64,000 bases of DNA from JAKQIM01 sp964633225 (GTDB taxonomy: Bacteria; Chloroflexota; Anaerolineae; Anaerolineales; UBA4823): the NCBI GenBank assembly GCA_964633225.1, contig CAZWFQ010000005.1, positions 11,744 through 75,743 on the forward strand. Direction: 5' to 3'. This document shows, piece by piece, positions 18,300 to 26,565 of the stretch. The position numbers and the translations under genes are program-made. Positions within the stretch are counted from its first letter, which is position 1, and the number at the start of each line of letters is the position of its first letter. The notes below the pieces were generated by a model. That model was not told the origin of the DNA. It worked only from the letters and a program-made list of their open reading frames with translations, and made no database searches.

Positions 18300-19412
18300 T
18301 TATGGAGGGGGAAGTACGAACCAGGGATTGATGAAACCTCCCATGAAACGCACTTCGTAATGGAGGTGGGGCCCAGTGGAATTGCCAGTGCTGCCCATTG
18401 CTCCAATGTAAGTACCAGAGTAAACACTTTGCCCGCAAGCTGCGCTGACCGAGCTAAGATGAGCGTAGAGGGTCTGGTAACCAGTGCCATGGTCGATCAT
18501 GACCATGTAGCCGTAGCCATTCAAGGCCCAGCCTGCAAAGACTACCACGCCAGCATCGGAGGCAAAAATCCCATCGCCAGTACTTCCACCGATATCAATA
18601 CCCAAGTGACCAGACCAGTAATCATTGCCAGAAAGAACATGGCTGGCAGTGGGCCATTCAAACGCCCCGGAGCCATAGGCACCATCGTAGCTGCCCGAGC
18701 AGGCGCCAGGCCCAAGCACCGAGGCATTGACCCCTGAATTCTCGCGGGCAATGGTGGGGACGATCCACTGTTGGAATTCGCGTTTACCGTCTGGCACCAT
18801 AATCCATTGCCCGGCTTCAAACTTTGGGTTGGTTAGATCCACATGATTGCCAGGCCAGCTTAAGATATCTTCAGCATTGGCTTTGAATTCTGTAGCAACG
18901 GACTCGACTGTATCGCCCTCTTCCCACTGGTAATAAACCCCATTGACGGGTGGAATGCTCAATTCCATGCCCAGGCTAAGCATATCCGGGTCGTCGTTCA
19001 ATTGGTCATAATTCGCCCACAATACGGTCTCTGGTTCGATGCCGTAATTATACGCAATTCCAAAAATCGAATCGCCGGTGCTGACGACATAGGAGACAGC
19101 TTCTTGGCGTGGACGGGTGGGGATAATGGTATGTAGAGCGGCTTGCCTTGCGATGGCTCGCGTGGCGGGCCGCCCAGGTAGGGCCGGAAGCCCAACATCT
19201 TCAGGCTGCGGGTTGGGCGCAAGCGTTGGTTGGATAGCTGAGGCTATTTCGGATGGTTCCCGAATGGCAGCCTGGTTGGTGCGTACTCGCCAACCCAGGT
19301 AGACTGCCAGCAATACCAGGATCAGGGCAATTGCCCAGGCGCCCAGGGTAAGGACGCGATCTGAACGGCGAGGGGACGCCGGATGTGTTGCGGAAGAAAC
19401 TGGCTCGTCCAT
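18300..19412 (-). CDS. LysM-containing M23 peptidase (cell-wall endopeptidase)
   Basis: A membrane anchor (residues 22-44) is followed by an extracytoplasmic linker, two LysM modules (VVSTGDSIFGIAYNYG... and YQWEEGDTVESVATEFKA...) and a C-terminal M23 zinc metallopeptidase. The zinc ligands are visible as HLGID and HLHYE, with an intervening AGWALNGYGYMVMIDHG core. It should cut peptide cross-links in peptidoglycan or position other hydrolases there. It begins 5 bases after the rho stop, so the genes are co-transcribed. All key metal ligands are present, so it is probably active, unlike the PBP-like protein in this window. Confidence 0.92.
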   Translation of the reverse strand: MDEPVSSATHPASPRRSDRVLTLGAWAIALILVLLAVYLGWRVRTNQAAIREPSEIASAIQPTLAPNPQPEDVGLPALPGRPATRAIARQAALHTIIPTRPRQEAVSYVVSTGDSIFGIAYNYGIEPETVLWANYDQLNDDPDMLSLGMELSIPPVNGVYYQWEEGDTVESVATEFKANAEDILSWPGNHVDLTNPKFEAGQWIMVPDGKREFQQWIVPTIARENSGVNASVLGPGACSGSYDGAYGSGAFEWPTASHVLSGNDYWSGHLGIDIGGSTGDGIFASDAGVVVFAGWALNGYGYMVMIDHGTGYQTLYAHLSSVSAACGQSVYSGTYIGAMGSTGNSTGPHLHYEVRFMGGFINPWFVLPPP

Positions 19413-19417
19413 AATAG

Positions 19418-20698
19418 CTAATTGGAGTCCTCGTGGAGGGTCTCCAGAAAGCGCTGGTTGTCTTCGGTGCGCGAGAGACGCTGCAAGATTGCCTCGGTAG
19501 CGGTGGATGAATCTAACCCTGCTCCGTAAGGCGGGGAGGCAATCATCTGGTCATACATCCGGCGCATGAGCCAGACACGCGGCGTAATGTCAGGGCCAAG
19601 CAAGAGTTCTTCACGGCGAGTGGATGAGCGCTCAATATCAATGGCCGGGAAGACGCGCCGTTCTTGTAAGCGGCGTGAGAGGTGAAGCTCCATATTACCA
19701 GTGCCCTTGAACTCTTCATACACCACATCATCCATACGCGAGCCAGTATCTACCAGGCAGGTGGCAATGATGGTGAGAGAGCCACCCTCTTCAATGTTAC
19801 GGGCGGCGCCGAAAAAGCGCTTGGGTGGATAGAGTGCCGATGGGTCAATACCGCCGGAGAGGGTGCGTCCTGAGGGGTTAACCACCAGGTTATAGGCGCG
19901 AGCCAGGCGGGTGATCGAGTCCATCAAGATCACCACATGCCGGCCAGTTTCGGTCAAGCGCTTGGCACGTTCGAGGGCCATCTCAGCCACGCGCACATGA
20001 GATGTAACCGGTTCGTCGAATGTCGATGAGATCACTTCGGCATCCACCGAACGATCCATGTCCGTCACTTCCTCGGGGCGCTCACCGATCAACGCTACCA
20101 TCAGATATACATCTGGATGGTTGGTGGAAATGGCATTTGCAAGCTGTTTTAAGATGGTGGTTTTACCGGCCTTGGGGGGAGAGACGATCAGGCCGCGCTG
20201 GCCGCGCCCAATGGGGGTTACCAGGTTGATGAGACGCGTCGCCAAGGTGTGGCGGTCGGTCTCTAAATCAAAGCGCATATCTGGGAAGATAGGGGTCAGT
20301 GTTTCAAAGGTCGGCCGGTATTTGGCTTCTTCAGGGTCGACGCCGTTGATGGATTCGACTTTTAGCAAGCCATAATGTTTCTCAGATTCGCGCGGCGGAC
20401 GCACATGCCCGATCACCAGATCGCCATCCCGCAGGCTGTAGCGGCGGATCTGCGACTGCGAGACATACACATCATACGCTCCAGGCTGGTAATGGCCTGA
20501 ACGCAAGAAGCCGATGCCGTCGCTCATGATTTCGAGGATGCCGCCGCGTAATTCAATGCCCTCTTTCTCGGCTTCTGACTGCTGGATGCGCAGGATCAGA
20601 TCATCCTTTTTCAAACGGTTTGCGCCAGAAATATCCAGTTCCCTGGCCATCTGACGCAAGGTAGCCAAGGGGACGCTTTGCAGTTCAATAACTTTCAT
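19418..20698 (-). CDS. rho: Transcription termination factor Rho
   Basis: This 426-residue protein has the usual order: N-terminal Rho-N helix bundle (TLRQMARELDISGANRLKK), an RNA-binding cold-shock-like domain (GFLRSGHYQPGAYDVYVS), then the hexameric RecA-like motor with Walker A (VSPPKAGKTTILKQLA), Walker B-type VVILMDSITRLARAY and the R-loop/Q-loop region (SALYPPKRFFGAARNIEEG). It terminates transcription on untranslated RNA. The leader between its promoter and the ATG is about 145 bases, consistent with the autogenous attenuation known for rho in other bacteria. An M23 peptidase gene follows directly. Confidence 0.97.
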   Translation of the reverse strand: MKVIELQSVPLATLRQMARELDISGANRLKKDDLILRIQQSEAEKEGIELRGGILEIMSDGIGFLRSGHYQPGAYDVYVSQSQIRRYSLRDGDLVIGHVRPPRESEKHYGLLKVESINGVDPEEAKYRPTFETLTPIFPDMRFDLETDRHTLATRLINLVTPIGRGQRGLIVSPPKAGKTTILKQLANAISTNHPDVYLMVALIGERPEEVTDMDRSVDAEVISSTFDEPVTSHVRVAEMALERAKRLTETGRHVVILMDSITRLARAYNLVVNPSGRTLSGGIDPSALYPPKRFFGAARNIEEGGSLTIIATCLVDTGSRMDDVVYEEFKGTGNMELHLSRRLQERRVFPAIDIERSSTRREELLLGPDITPRVWLMRRMYDQMIASPPYGAGLDSSTATEAILQRLSRTEDNQRFLETLHEDSN

Positions 20699-20850
20699 TG
20701 TTCAGTTGTCTCACAAATGTAATTGGGTATCAATAGGTTTTGATTGGGTGAAAAAAACGCCAACTCTCGCAGTTACCCCGCGCAACAAAAACTGAGAATT
20801 GGGAATCATTTGGTAAAACGCACGCTTAGGGGGGAGGGTGCTACTTCCGC

Positions 20851-20878
20851 ATTATAGCATGGATAAATAGCGTGTCAA
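20851..20878 (-). promoter_or_regulatory. Promoter of rho with a ~145-base leader
   Basis: On the minus strand TTGACA (20873-20878) and a consensus TATAAT (20851-20856) are 16 bases apart. Transcription would start near 20844, leaving about 145 bases before the rho ATG at 20698, an unusually long leader for this window. Confidence 0.8.
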
Positions 20879-20899
20879 GTGTTTGATCTGCCGAAAATT

Positions 20900-20936
20900 G
20901 ATGGTGGGGTGCCTTCCCAAACGGCGCCCCACCATC
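20900..20936 (-). terminator. Terminator of the OsmC redox operon
   Basis: A 14-bp stem (20900-20913 with 20923-20936, one G-U pair) with a 9-base loop lies just after the OsmC stop, followed on the minus strand by AATTTT. The U-tract is short, so efficiency may be moderate. Confidence 0.65.
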
Positions 20937-20944
20937 AGTGCGAA

Positions 20945-21364
20945 TCATTCGATCTCAACGATTGTGTAACGATGCGTAATTGGGCTGGCTTTTGCCAGCA
21001 TGGACTGGGCTGGGCAGTATTTGGTCTCTGAAAGCTCGATGGCGCGCTCCACTGCTTCGGGATCGATGTGACGGCCCGTGACGACGTATTGTAGTTCGAT
21101 TTGGGTGAATACTTTGGGATGCTCAGATGCCCGCTCGGCATGTACTTTGACTTCGAAATCGGTCACTTCCTGGCGCTTTTTTTGCAGGATTGAGATCACA
21201 TCCATACCGGTGCAGCCAGCCAAGCCCATGGCAATGAGCTCCATTGGGCGCGGGCCATCATTGTCGCCGCCCACGGCTGGGTCGGCGCCCAAGCGGACAC
21301 TGAAACCAGAGTCGGCTTCGCCAGTGAAGCTCATCCGGCCTTTCCAGGTAACTTTTGCGTTCAA
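20945..21364 (-). CDS. OsmC/Ohr-family peroxidase-like protein
   Basis: The 139-residue length and fold match the OsmC family, which reduces organic hydroperoxides with a reactive cysteine pair. The two cysteines are present in the expected settings: MGLAGCTGMDVISILQ and ETKYCPAQSML. It is the last gene of a three-gene operon, 13 bases after the thioredoxin-fold gene that carries an in-frame UGA. A thiol or selenol reductant encoded beside a peroxidase is a sensible pairing, though a direct partnership is inference. It belongs to the YhfA-like OsmC branch rather than the classic Ohr branch, judging by motif spacing. Confidence 0.88.
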   Translation of the reverse strand: MNAKVTWKGRMSFTGEADSGFSVRLGADPAVGGDNDGPRPMELIAMGLAGCTGMDVISILQKKRQEVTDFEVKVHAERASEHPKVFTQIELQYVVTGRHIDPEAVERAIELSETKYCPAQSMLAKASPITHRYTIVEIE

Positions 21365-21377
21365 ATGTACCTCCGCT

Positions 21378-22046
21378 TCAATTCAGAATCTTTTGGATTT
21401 CAGTTAACAAATGGTCTTCGGGGACTGCCCCCACCACGTGATTGGCGCCGTCATTAATGGTGGTTTGAGGCACACCGCTGACGTTATGCTGATCTGCCAG
21501 GTCCGGAAATTCCATTGCTTCGACCATCTCGGCCTGTACCAGGGGGCTTTCGATGGCAAGTTGATGAGCGAGCACCACGGCTCGCGGGCAGTAGGGTCAG
21601 GTAGGGGTGACAAAGACTTGTAAGAGGACGGGCTTTTTTAGCTCTTTCAGCGCCTGGCGCGTCTTAGGGGTCAGGCCTGAGTCGCGCCCAGAAACTAAGA
21701 TCAACCCCTGGATGAGCGAGCTGAATTCATAGCCCGAGGGGATGCCGGCAAAACGTACACCGTAATCGGTCAACTGGTCGCCTTCACGTCCGGCGACTAC
21801 GATGCTTGGGGCCATACTGACATGATACTGGGCTGCCAGGCTTTCATTTTCGTCCAGATCGTAAACGCTCAAGTGAAGCTGATCGGAGAGGGCGGTAATC
21901 TCGCCGAGCAGCTTGTGGGTTTCATCGCACATCTCGCAGTTATCTTTTGAGCCAAAGAACAAGATTTCTACCGGGTGCTTGAGCTGGCCTGAAAAAACAT
22001 CCCTTACCTGGCCTGCCACCTCGTCATTGAGTAGTTGATTGGTCAT
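21378..22046 (-). CDS. Probable selenoprotein: two-domain thioredoxin-fold disulfide oxidoreductase, UGA at first position of CxxC
   Basis: The frame continues through a TGA at 21597-21599 to a stop at 21378, giving 222 residues with Sec150. The N-terminal thioredoxin fold has CEMC (Cys37, Cys40). The second fold reads VFVTPT-U-PYC, exactly where family members have CPYC, and its remaining thioredoxin core follows in frame (HNVSGVPQTTIND). The family is the glutaredoxin-like protein disulfide oxidoreductases. A perfect 6-bp hairpin with a GGU-containing loop begins 11 bases after the UGA, as expected for a bacterial SECIS. UGA is a normal stop elsewhere in the window, so general recoding is excluded. 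A nonsense mutation remains possible, but it would be a coincidence at this residue. Confidence 0.8.
21568..21585 (-). promoter_or_regulatory. SECIS-like hairpin just downstream of the in-frame UGA
   Basis: In the mRNA, GCGAGC (21580-21585) pairs perfectly with GCUCGC (21568-21573) around the loop CGUGGU. The apical GGU and the distance of about 20 bases from the UGA fit bacterial SECIS rules. A lower stem and bulged U are not obvious. Confidence 0.65.
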
Positions 22047-22100
22047 GAATGCTCCTTTTGTTTTTGAAGTGAATGGCCCACCCGGGGCCTCTGGTGTTTA

Positions 22101-22244
22101 TCAGGTGCAGCCGCCGCTGTCTCCAAACACCTGTCCACAGGCCGAGCAGGATAAATTCAGCAGACCGTTGTAATCCAAGGTGCCCTGTTGACAGCTCGGA
22201 CAAAGATCCCCCTGGTGCGGGGGAGCGTCTGTCTGTACCGCCAT
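22101..22244 (-). CDS. Small zinc-ribbon protein (47 aa)
   Basis: The product starts MAVQTDAPPHQG and carries two CxxC knuckles (CPSC and CSAC) 18 residues apart, a zinc-ribbon pattern, with a C-terminal GGCT. An in-frame extension to 22325 exists but is Pro/Ser-rich and not ribbon-like, so ATG at 22244 is preferred. It is 54 bases upstream of the thioredoxin-fold gene on the same strand and appears to lead that operon. A zinc ribbon may bind protein or nucleic acid or sense redox state; the function is not known to me. I see no strong ribosome binding site. Confidence 0.6.
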   Translation of the reverse strand: MAVQTDAPPHQGDLCPSCQQGTLDYNGLLNLSCSACGQVFGDSGGCT

Positions 22245-22363
22245 TTTAATGAAGCAGGATTGCGGGGCAGCAGTGGATCTGGGCTGAGAAGGTGGGTGAT
22301 AATTGGTCACAAACTTTAGATGCAAAGCTGGTCGAAAAGTTGCAAAGAGTTTTACTTCAAAAT

Positions 22364-22371
22364 GATATAAT
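22364..22371 (+). promoter_or_regulatory. Extended -10 promoter of the sortase gene (leaderless)
   Basis: TGATATAAT at 22363-22371 is an extended -10 (TGnTATAAT). The ATG at 22379 follows after 7 bases, so the transcript should begin at the start codon. No convincing -35 at 17 bases is seen, as is common for extended -10 promoters. Confidence 0.65.
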
Positions 22372-22378
22372 AGCTTTT

Positions 22379-24043
22379 ATGAATACGCAAGAGTCAGACA
22401 GCACAGATCACCCCAGGCTTTCATGGAAATTGGTTGTATTTTGGGCATTGGCGGCTGTGCTGTTAAGCGGGTTGTTCTTTTATCCTTTTGTGGCTGGCAG
22501 TGCCAGCGCTCTGCAACATGCGGGCGCGGCGCCAGACGCCCCCAATGATATGTTCCTGCCGATCATTTTCAGGCTGATCTCTGTTGAATTGACGTTTACC
22601 CCCACGCCGACTGCCACCGAAACCGCTACGCAAACGCCTACTCCCACTGCCACCGGCGCAACATCCACCTATACCAATACACCCACAGTAACGCGCACCG
22701 GCACACAGGCCACGCCAACCCGCACGCCTACCGTGACGGTCACGGGCACCTTGGTGTCCAACCCTGCGATGTCGGTGAGGGTTACACCCACCGAAGCCAA
22801 GATTGGCGAGCGTTTTACCTTTACGATTGTAGTGGAAAACAATGGCACTGGCCCGATCTATGATGCCCTGGTGGCAGATTCCTTCCCCAGCTACATTGAT
22901 GTCGAAACGGTTACTTCTGGGCGTGGCGTGGTGAGTAAATCGTTGCACTCCTTAACCGTCAGCCTGGGTGATTTGATTGGTGGTGATGAGGTTTCGATCA
23001 CAGTGGTGGTCAAAGTTAACAGCGGCCTTACGAAGACCGAGACAATCACTAACCTGGTGACGTTGACCTATGATGGGAGTAAGACGAAGACTGCCACGGT
23101 GAACTACAAGGTGGTTATCACGGGGCTGCCTGGCACTGGCGAACTGCCGCTAGACTGGAAAGAAAGGGCGGCGGCCCAAGCTGCTGCTCAGGCCGAGCGC
23201 ACGATGCTGATCCAGTCTTTGTTGGCTGGCGTTTTGGGTTGCCTGTTGGTTTTGTATGGCTGGTGGGCACGCGGTCAAAAACAGCAAGGGGCCACATGGA
23301 TCCTGGGGGTTGGGGTGCTACTTCTGGTGGTGGGCGTGGTTTCGGGGATGGCTGCGGCGGGCGTGTTCATCCCGCAGGCAGAGTCGCCGCTGGCGTACGC
23401 CCCTGGTACCGCGACTGCCACCCAATCCACTGAGCTGGGCGGTACCAATATCCCTGTGCCCGATCACCAGCCAGCTTACATATACGCTACGCCTGAAGCG
23501 ACCCCGATCGTCACGCTGCCTTCTTTCCCCATCCCCACGCCTGAGATCCTGGTTACCCCCCAGGCGGGCGAACCAATGCCGGATACCAGCCCCGTCACAC
23601 GCATCATTATCCCCGCCCTGATGTTGGATACGATCGTCAAGTACGTGCCCTATGATGGGCAGAGCTGGTTCATTGCCGGCTTGCGCCAGGAAGTGGCCTG
23701 GATGGGAGATACCTCATGGCCGGGGTTGGGCAGTAACACAGCCTTGGCAGGGCATGTCACCATCCGGGGCGGCGGCGATGGGCCGTTCCGTTACCTGGAA
23801 GACCTGGGCCCGGGTGAATTTGTAATCCTCTATACCGAGCAGAATATGTATACGTACCAGGTGAGCGATAAGGCGATCGTATTAGAGGATGACCTTTCTG
23901 TAATTGCGGCAACCGGTAACTCGCAGATCACGCTCATCACCTGCACCGAATGGGATGAAGAGCGCGAAACTTACCTGGCGCGCCTGGTTGTCTTTGCTGA
24001 ATTGGTGCGTGTGGAAGAGATTGCCCGCAGTGGCAGTCGCTAA
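22379..24043 (+). CDS. Sortase fused to its own DUF11 domain and LPGTG motif
   Basis: The 554-residue product begins with a membrane segment (about residues 18-40) and a Thr/Pro-rich stalk. It then has a DUF11-type beta-sandwich (AMSVRVTPTEAKIGERFTF onward), an LPGTG at 250-254, two more hydrophobic spans, and a C-terminal sortase domain. The sortase active site is complete: His459 in LAGHVT, Cys522 in TLITC and Arg535 in YLARLVV. Sortases cut LPxTG-type signals and join proteins to the wall or to each other. Finding the signal and the enzyme in one chain suggests self-processing or pilin-like linkage, which is inference. The start was placed by the extended -10 box; an upstream in-frame start at 22292 is inside the promoter. 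Confidence 0.85.
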   Translation: MNTQESDSTDHPRLSWKLVVFWALAAVLLSGLFFYPFVAGSASALQHAGAAPDAPNDMFLPIIFRLISVELTFTPTPTATETATQTPTPTATGATSTYTNTPTVTRTGTQATPTRTPTVTVTGTLVSNPAMSVRVTPTEAKIGERFTFTIVVENNGTGPIYDALVADSFPSYIDVETVTSGRGVVSKSLHSLTVSLGDLIGGDEVSITVVVKVNSGLTKTETITNLVTLTYDGSKTKTATVNYKVVITGLPGTGELPLDWKERAAAQAAAQAERTMLIQSLLAGVLGCLLVLYGWWARGQKQQGATWILGVGVLLLVVGVVSGMAAAGVFIPQAESPLAYAPGTATATQSTELGGTNIPVPDHQPAYIYATPEATPIVTLPSFPIPTPEILVTPQAGEPMPDTSPVTRIIIPALMLDTIVKYVPYDGQSWFIAGLRQEVAWMGDTSWPGLGSNTALAGHVTIRGGGDGPFRYLEDLGPGEFVILYTEQNMYTYQVSDKAIVLEDDLSVIAATGNSQITLITCTEWDEERETYLARLVVFAELVRVEEIARSGSR

Positions 24044-24052
24044 CGTATCAGC

Positions 24053-24101
24053 TATCACGAATAAAAAACGGCGCCGTCGGCGCCGTTTTTTATTCGTGAT
24101 A
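24053..24101. terminator. Bidirectional terminator with 23-bp perfect stem
   Basis: Arms 24053-24075 and 24079-24101 pair perfectly around GTC. The stem contains AAAAAA on one arm and TTTTTT on the other, giving a U-tract in both directions. It serves the sortase gene (+) and the amidohydrolase gene (-), whose stop codon lies within it. Confidence 0.92.
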
Positions 24102-25679
24102 CACCCACTTGCCCGCCAGCATGGTGGCAGAGGGGCGCAGTTGGTAGAGTTGGCCTGGCGGGCAGGTGAAGGGATCAACTTCTAAGAGCAGCAAATCAGC
24201 GTAGAAGCCGGGCGCCAGGCGGCCGAGGCGGTCTTCCATGCCGGCTGCATACGCTGGGCCGGTGGTGAAGCCGTGCAGGGCCTCTTCGATGGTCAGGCAT
24301 TGTTCAGCATGCCAGCCACCTGGGCCGGGATTGCCTTCTCGGCGCTGGCGGGTTACTGCGGCATGCAGGCCCCAAAATGGATTGGGCGATTCTACGGGTG
24401 CGTCTGAGCCAAAAGCCAAGTGGGCCCGGTGTTGGAGCTGCGTCCGCCAGGCATAGGCCAGGGCGGCCCGTTCACCCCAAAAACGGTCGGCGATGACCAT
24501 ATCGGATGTGGCATGGATGGGCTGCATGGATGCAATGATGCCCAGGGCGGCTAAGCGCTGGGTATCTTGAGCGTGCAGCAGTTGAAGGTGCTCGATGCGG
24601 TGCCGTAAGGGTGGGTGGGGGGCCGGCAGGCTGCGCTCAATCTCACGCAGGCGTGCGTAAGCTTCAAGCACCTCGTGGTTGGCACGGTCGCCAATGGCAT
24701 GTACGGCCAGGCTGAGCCCATTCATCACCGCTGGCCGGACTTGCTCGCACATCTCTTCAGCATCCATAAACAGCATGCCGCGTTGGTCGGCGCTTCCATC
24801 GTACGGTGCCAGCATGGCAGCGGTCTGCGGGCCCAAGGCGCCATCTGCAAAGCACTTGACCGAGCCAATGCGCAGCCAATCGTCACCAAAACCACTGCGT
24901 AAACCCAGGGCAATGGCATGCGGCAGGTCTTCGAGCGGGATGCTCTTCACGGTGCGCAAACCAAGCTCACCATTAGCATGCAAAAGCTGCAAAGCGCTAA
25001 AACAGCGTCTGCGGTCAAAATCGTGCACGCCTGTAATGCCCATCTGCCACAAGGCAGGTTGGGCCAGGCAGATCGCCTGGCGCACTTCTTCGATCTGTGG
25101 GTCGGGGATGGCACGCTGAACCTCGTTGGCGGCAGATTCAAATAAAATTCCATCTGGGCTGCCGTCTGGCAGGCGGCCAAAGCGCCCACCGACCGGATCT
25201 GGCGTATTGGAGGTGATATTGGCAATTTGGAGGGCGCGCGTGTTGGCCCAGGCTGCATGCAGAGATTTGGCAGTTAAAAAGACCGGATGGTTTGGGGCTA
25301 CGGCGTCCAGATCGGCTGCGCTGCCAAAACCCTCAGGCCACAGGTTCTGATTCCAGCCGTGCCCCTGGATCCATTGATCTGCAGGCGTGTTTTGGGCGCG
25401 TTCGGCCACTCGCTGCAGGCATTCCTGGCGGGTGGTGGTTTCGCAGTCGATTTTTTGCAAGCTAAAGGCGTAATATTCCAGGTGCAGGTGGGCATCTGTC
25501 AGGCCAGGAATCACCGCCTGGCCTTGGGCGTCGATGGCATCTTGTTTGCCATAGGTTGCTAATAACGCCTCATCCGAGCCAACCGCTACGATGCGGCCGG
25601 CCTCGATTGCCAGGGCAGAGGCCTGCGGCTGGAGTGGATCCAGCGTATGAATGTGAGCGTTGTAGAGCAGGGTGGCTAT
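24090..25679 (-). CDS. YtcJ-like metal-dependent amidohydrolase
   Basis: TIM-barrel amidohydrolase motifs are present in order: DAHLHLEYY (HxH), FADGALGPQTAAM, AVHAIGDRAN, RHRIEHLQ and FGSDAPVESPNPFW. It should hydrolyse an amide or similar bond; the substrate is unknown. The first normal start codon is GTG at 25514, which would remove the expected N-terminal beta-sandwich. The frame is open further up and encodes a typical N-terminus (LLYNAHIHTLDPLQ, then AIEAGRIVAVGSDE). Extending to the ATA at 25679 gives 529 residues, the usual length, with a 4-base ATAG overlap with the parB stop. Use of ATA as start is therefore suspected but unproven. Confidence 0.8.
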   Translation of the reverse strand: MATLLYNAHIHTLDPLQPQASALAIEAGRIVAVGSDEALLATYGKQDAIDAQGQAVIPGLTDAHLHLEYYAFSLQKIDCETTTRQECLQRVAERAQNTPADQWIQGHGWNQNLWPEGFGSAADLDAVAPNHPVFLTAKSLHAAWANTRALQIANITSNTPDPVGGRFGRLPDGSPDGILFESAANEVQRAIPDPQIEEVRQAICLAQPALWQMGITGVHDFDRRRCFSALQLLHANGELGLRTVKSIPLEDLPHAIALGLRSGFGDDWLRIGSVKCFADGALGPQTAAMLAPYDGSADQRGMLFMDAEEMCEQVRPAVMNGLSLAVHAIGDRANHEVLEAYARLREIERSLPAPHPPLRHRIEHLQLLHAQDTQRLAALGIIASMQPIHATSDMVIADRFWGERAALAYAWRTQLQHRAHLAFGSDAPVESPNPFWGLHAAVTRQRREGNPGPGGWHAEQCLTIEEALHGFTTGPAYAAGMEDRLGRLAPGFYADLLLLEVDPFTCPPGQLYQLRPSATMLAGKWVYHE

Positions 25680-26557
25680 TTTTCTTCTCCGAGCAGGTGG
25701 GTTACGATTGCATCCAACTCTTCCCCTGAATAATAATGAATGACCACCGTGCCGCCTTTTTTGCGCGGGTTGAGAGTGACGCGTGTGCCCAGGCGTTGAC
25801 GCAGGCGATCTTCAAGGGCGGTCACTTCGGGGGTAGGGGCCGATTTGGGCAGCGGCTCGGGCTTTTGCCCGCTCAATTTACGCACCAGCTCTTCGGTTTG
25901 GCGCACATTCAGCTCTTGCTTGAGGATAGTTTGCAGCGCGGCAGCCTGAGCCTGTGCGCTGGATAAGGTCAGCAGCGCGCGGGCATGGCCTTCGCTGATC
26001 TGGGCTTGTGCCAGGGCTTGCTGAACGGCGGCAGGGAGTTTTAGCAGGCGGAGGGTATTGGTGATCGTGACGCGCGACTTGCCCACGCGCGTAGCAATCT
26101 CATCGTGCGAGAGCTTAAAATCTTCCGCCAGGTGGCGGTAGGCCTCGGCAGCTTCAAGCGGGCTGAGATCAGAGCGTTGAACGTTCTCGATCAAAGCCAG
26201 CTCCAGGCGCTGTTGTTCTGTGGCCTCGCGCAGGATGACGGGTACATTGGCCAATCCGGCCTGGCGGGCCGCCAGGAGGCGGCGCTCTCCGGCGATCAAG
26301 ATATACTGGTCGGGCTGAGGCCCGCGCGTCACGATCAATGGCTGGATGATGCCATTCTGGCGGATGGAAGCTGCCAGGTCAGCCAGCTCAGCAGGGTCAA
26401 AATGTGTGCGAGGCTGGCGTGGGTTAGGGATGATGCTGGCAACCGGAGCCAGCATTGCACCGCTTGCCACCCCGGGCTGGCTGGGGGGTTGGGAAATGAA
26501 TTCTCCACTAGGGATCAGGGCGTCAAGCCCTTTGCCAAGGCCAGTTTTTTTTGTCAT
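25676..26557 (-). CDS. parB: Chromosome partitioning protein ParB
   Basis: The N-terminus (KKTGLGKGLDALIP) is the classic ParA-stimulating motif. The ParB/CTPase domain follows with NPRQPRTHF, the GERR box (IAGERRLLAARQAG) and ALIENVQRSDLSPLEAAEAY, then a helix-turn-helix (EIATRVGKSRVTITNTLRL) for parS recognition and a C-terminal dimer domain. It binds centromere-like parS sites and with ParA segregates the origin region. The ATG at 26557 is preferred; a TTG at 26569 overlapping the parA stop is the alternative. I did not find a convincing parS site in the window. Confidence 0.95.
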   Translation of the reverse strand: MTKKTGLGKGLDALIPSGEFISQPPSQPGVASGAMLAPVASIIPNPRQPRTHFDPAELADLAASIRQNGIIQPLIVTRGPQPDQYILIAGERRLLAARQAGLANVPVILREATEQQRLELALIENVQRSDLSPLEAAEAYRHLAEDFKLSHDEIATRVGKSRVTITNTLRLLKLPAAVQQALAQAQISEGHARALLTLSSAQAQAAALQTILKQELNVRQTEELVRKLSGQKPEPLPKSAPTPEVTALEDRLRQRLGTRVTLNPRKKGGTVVIHYYSGEELDAIVTHLLGEEK

Positions 26558-26565
26558 AGGGTTGC

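Noticed and set aside
21378..21578. Separate 66-residue gene after the UGA
   Set aside because: It is the in-frame continuation of the thioredoxin-fold gene through the UGA, and has no own ribosome site.
22463..22948. Minus-strand Gly/Arg/Cys-rich frame opposite the sortase
   Set aside because: It arises from the repetitive Thr/Pro codons of the sortase stalk and overlaps its coding region fully.
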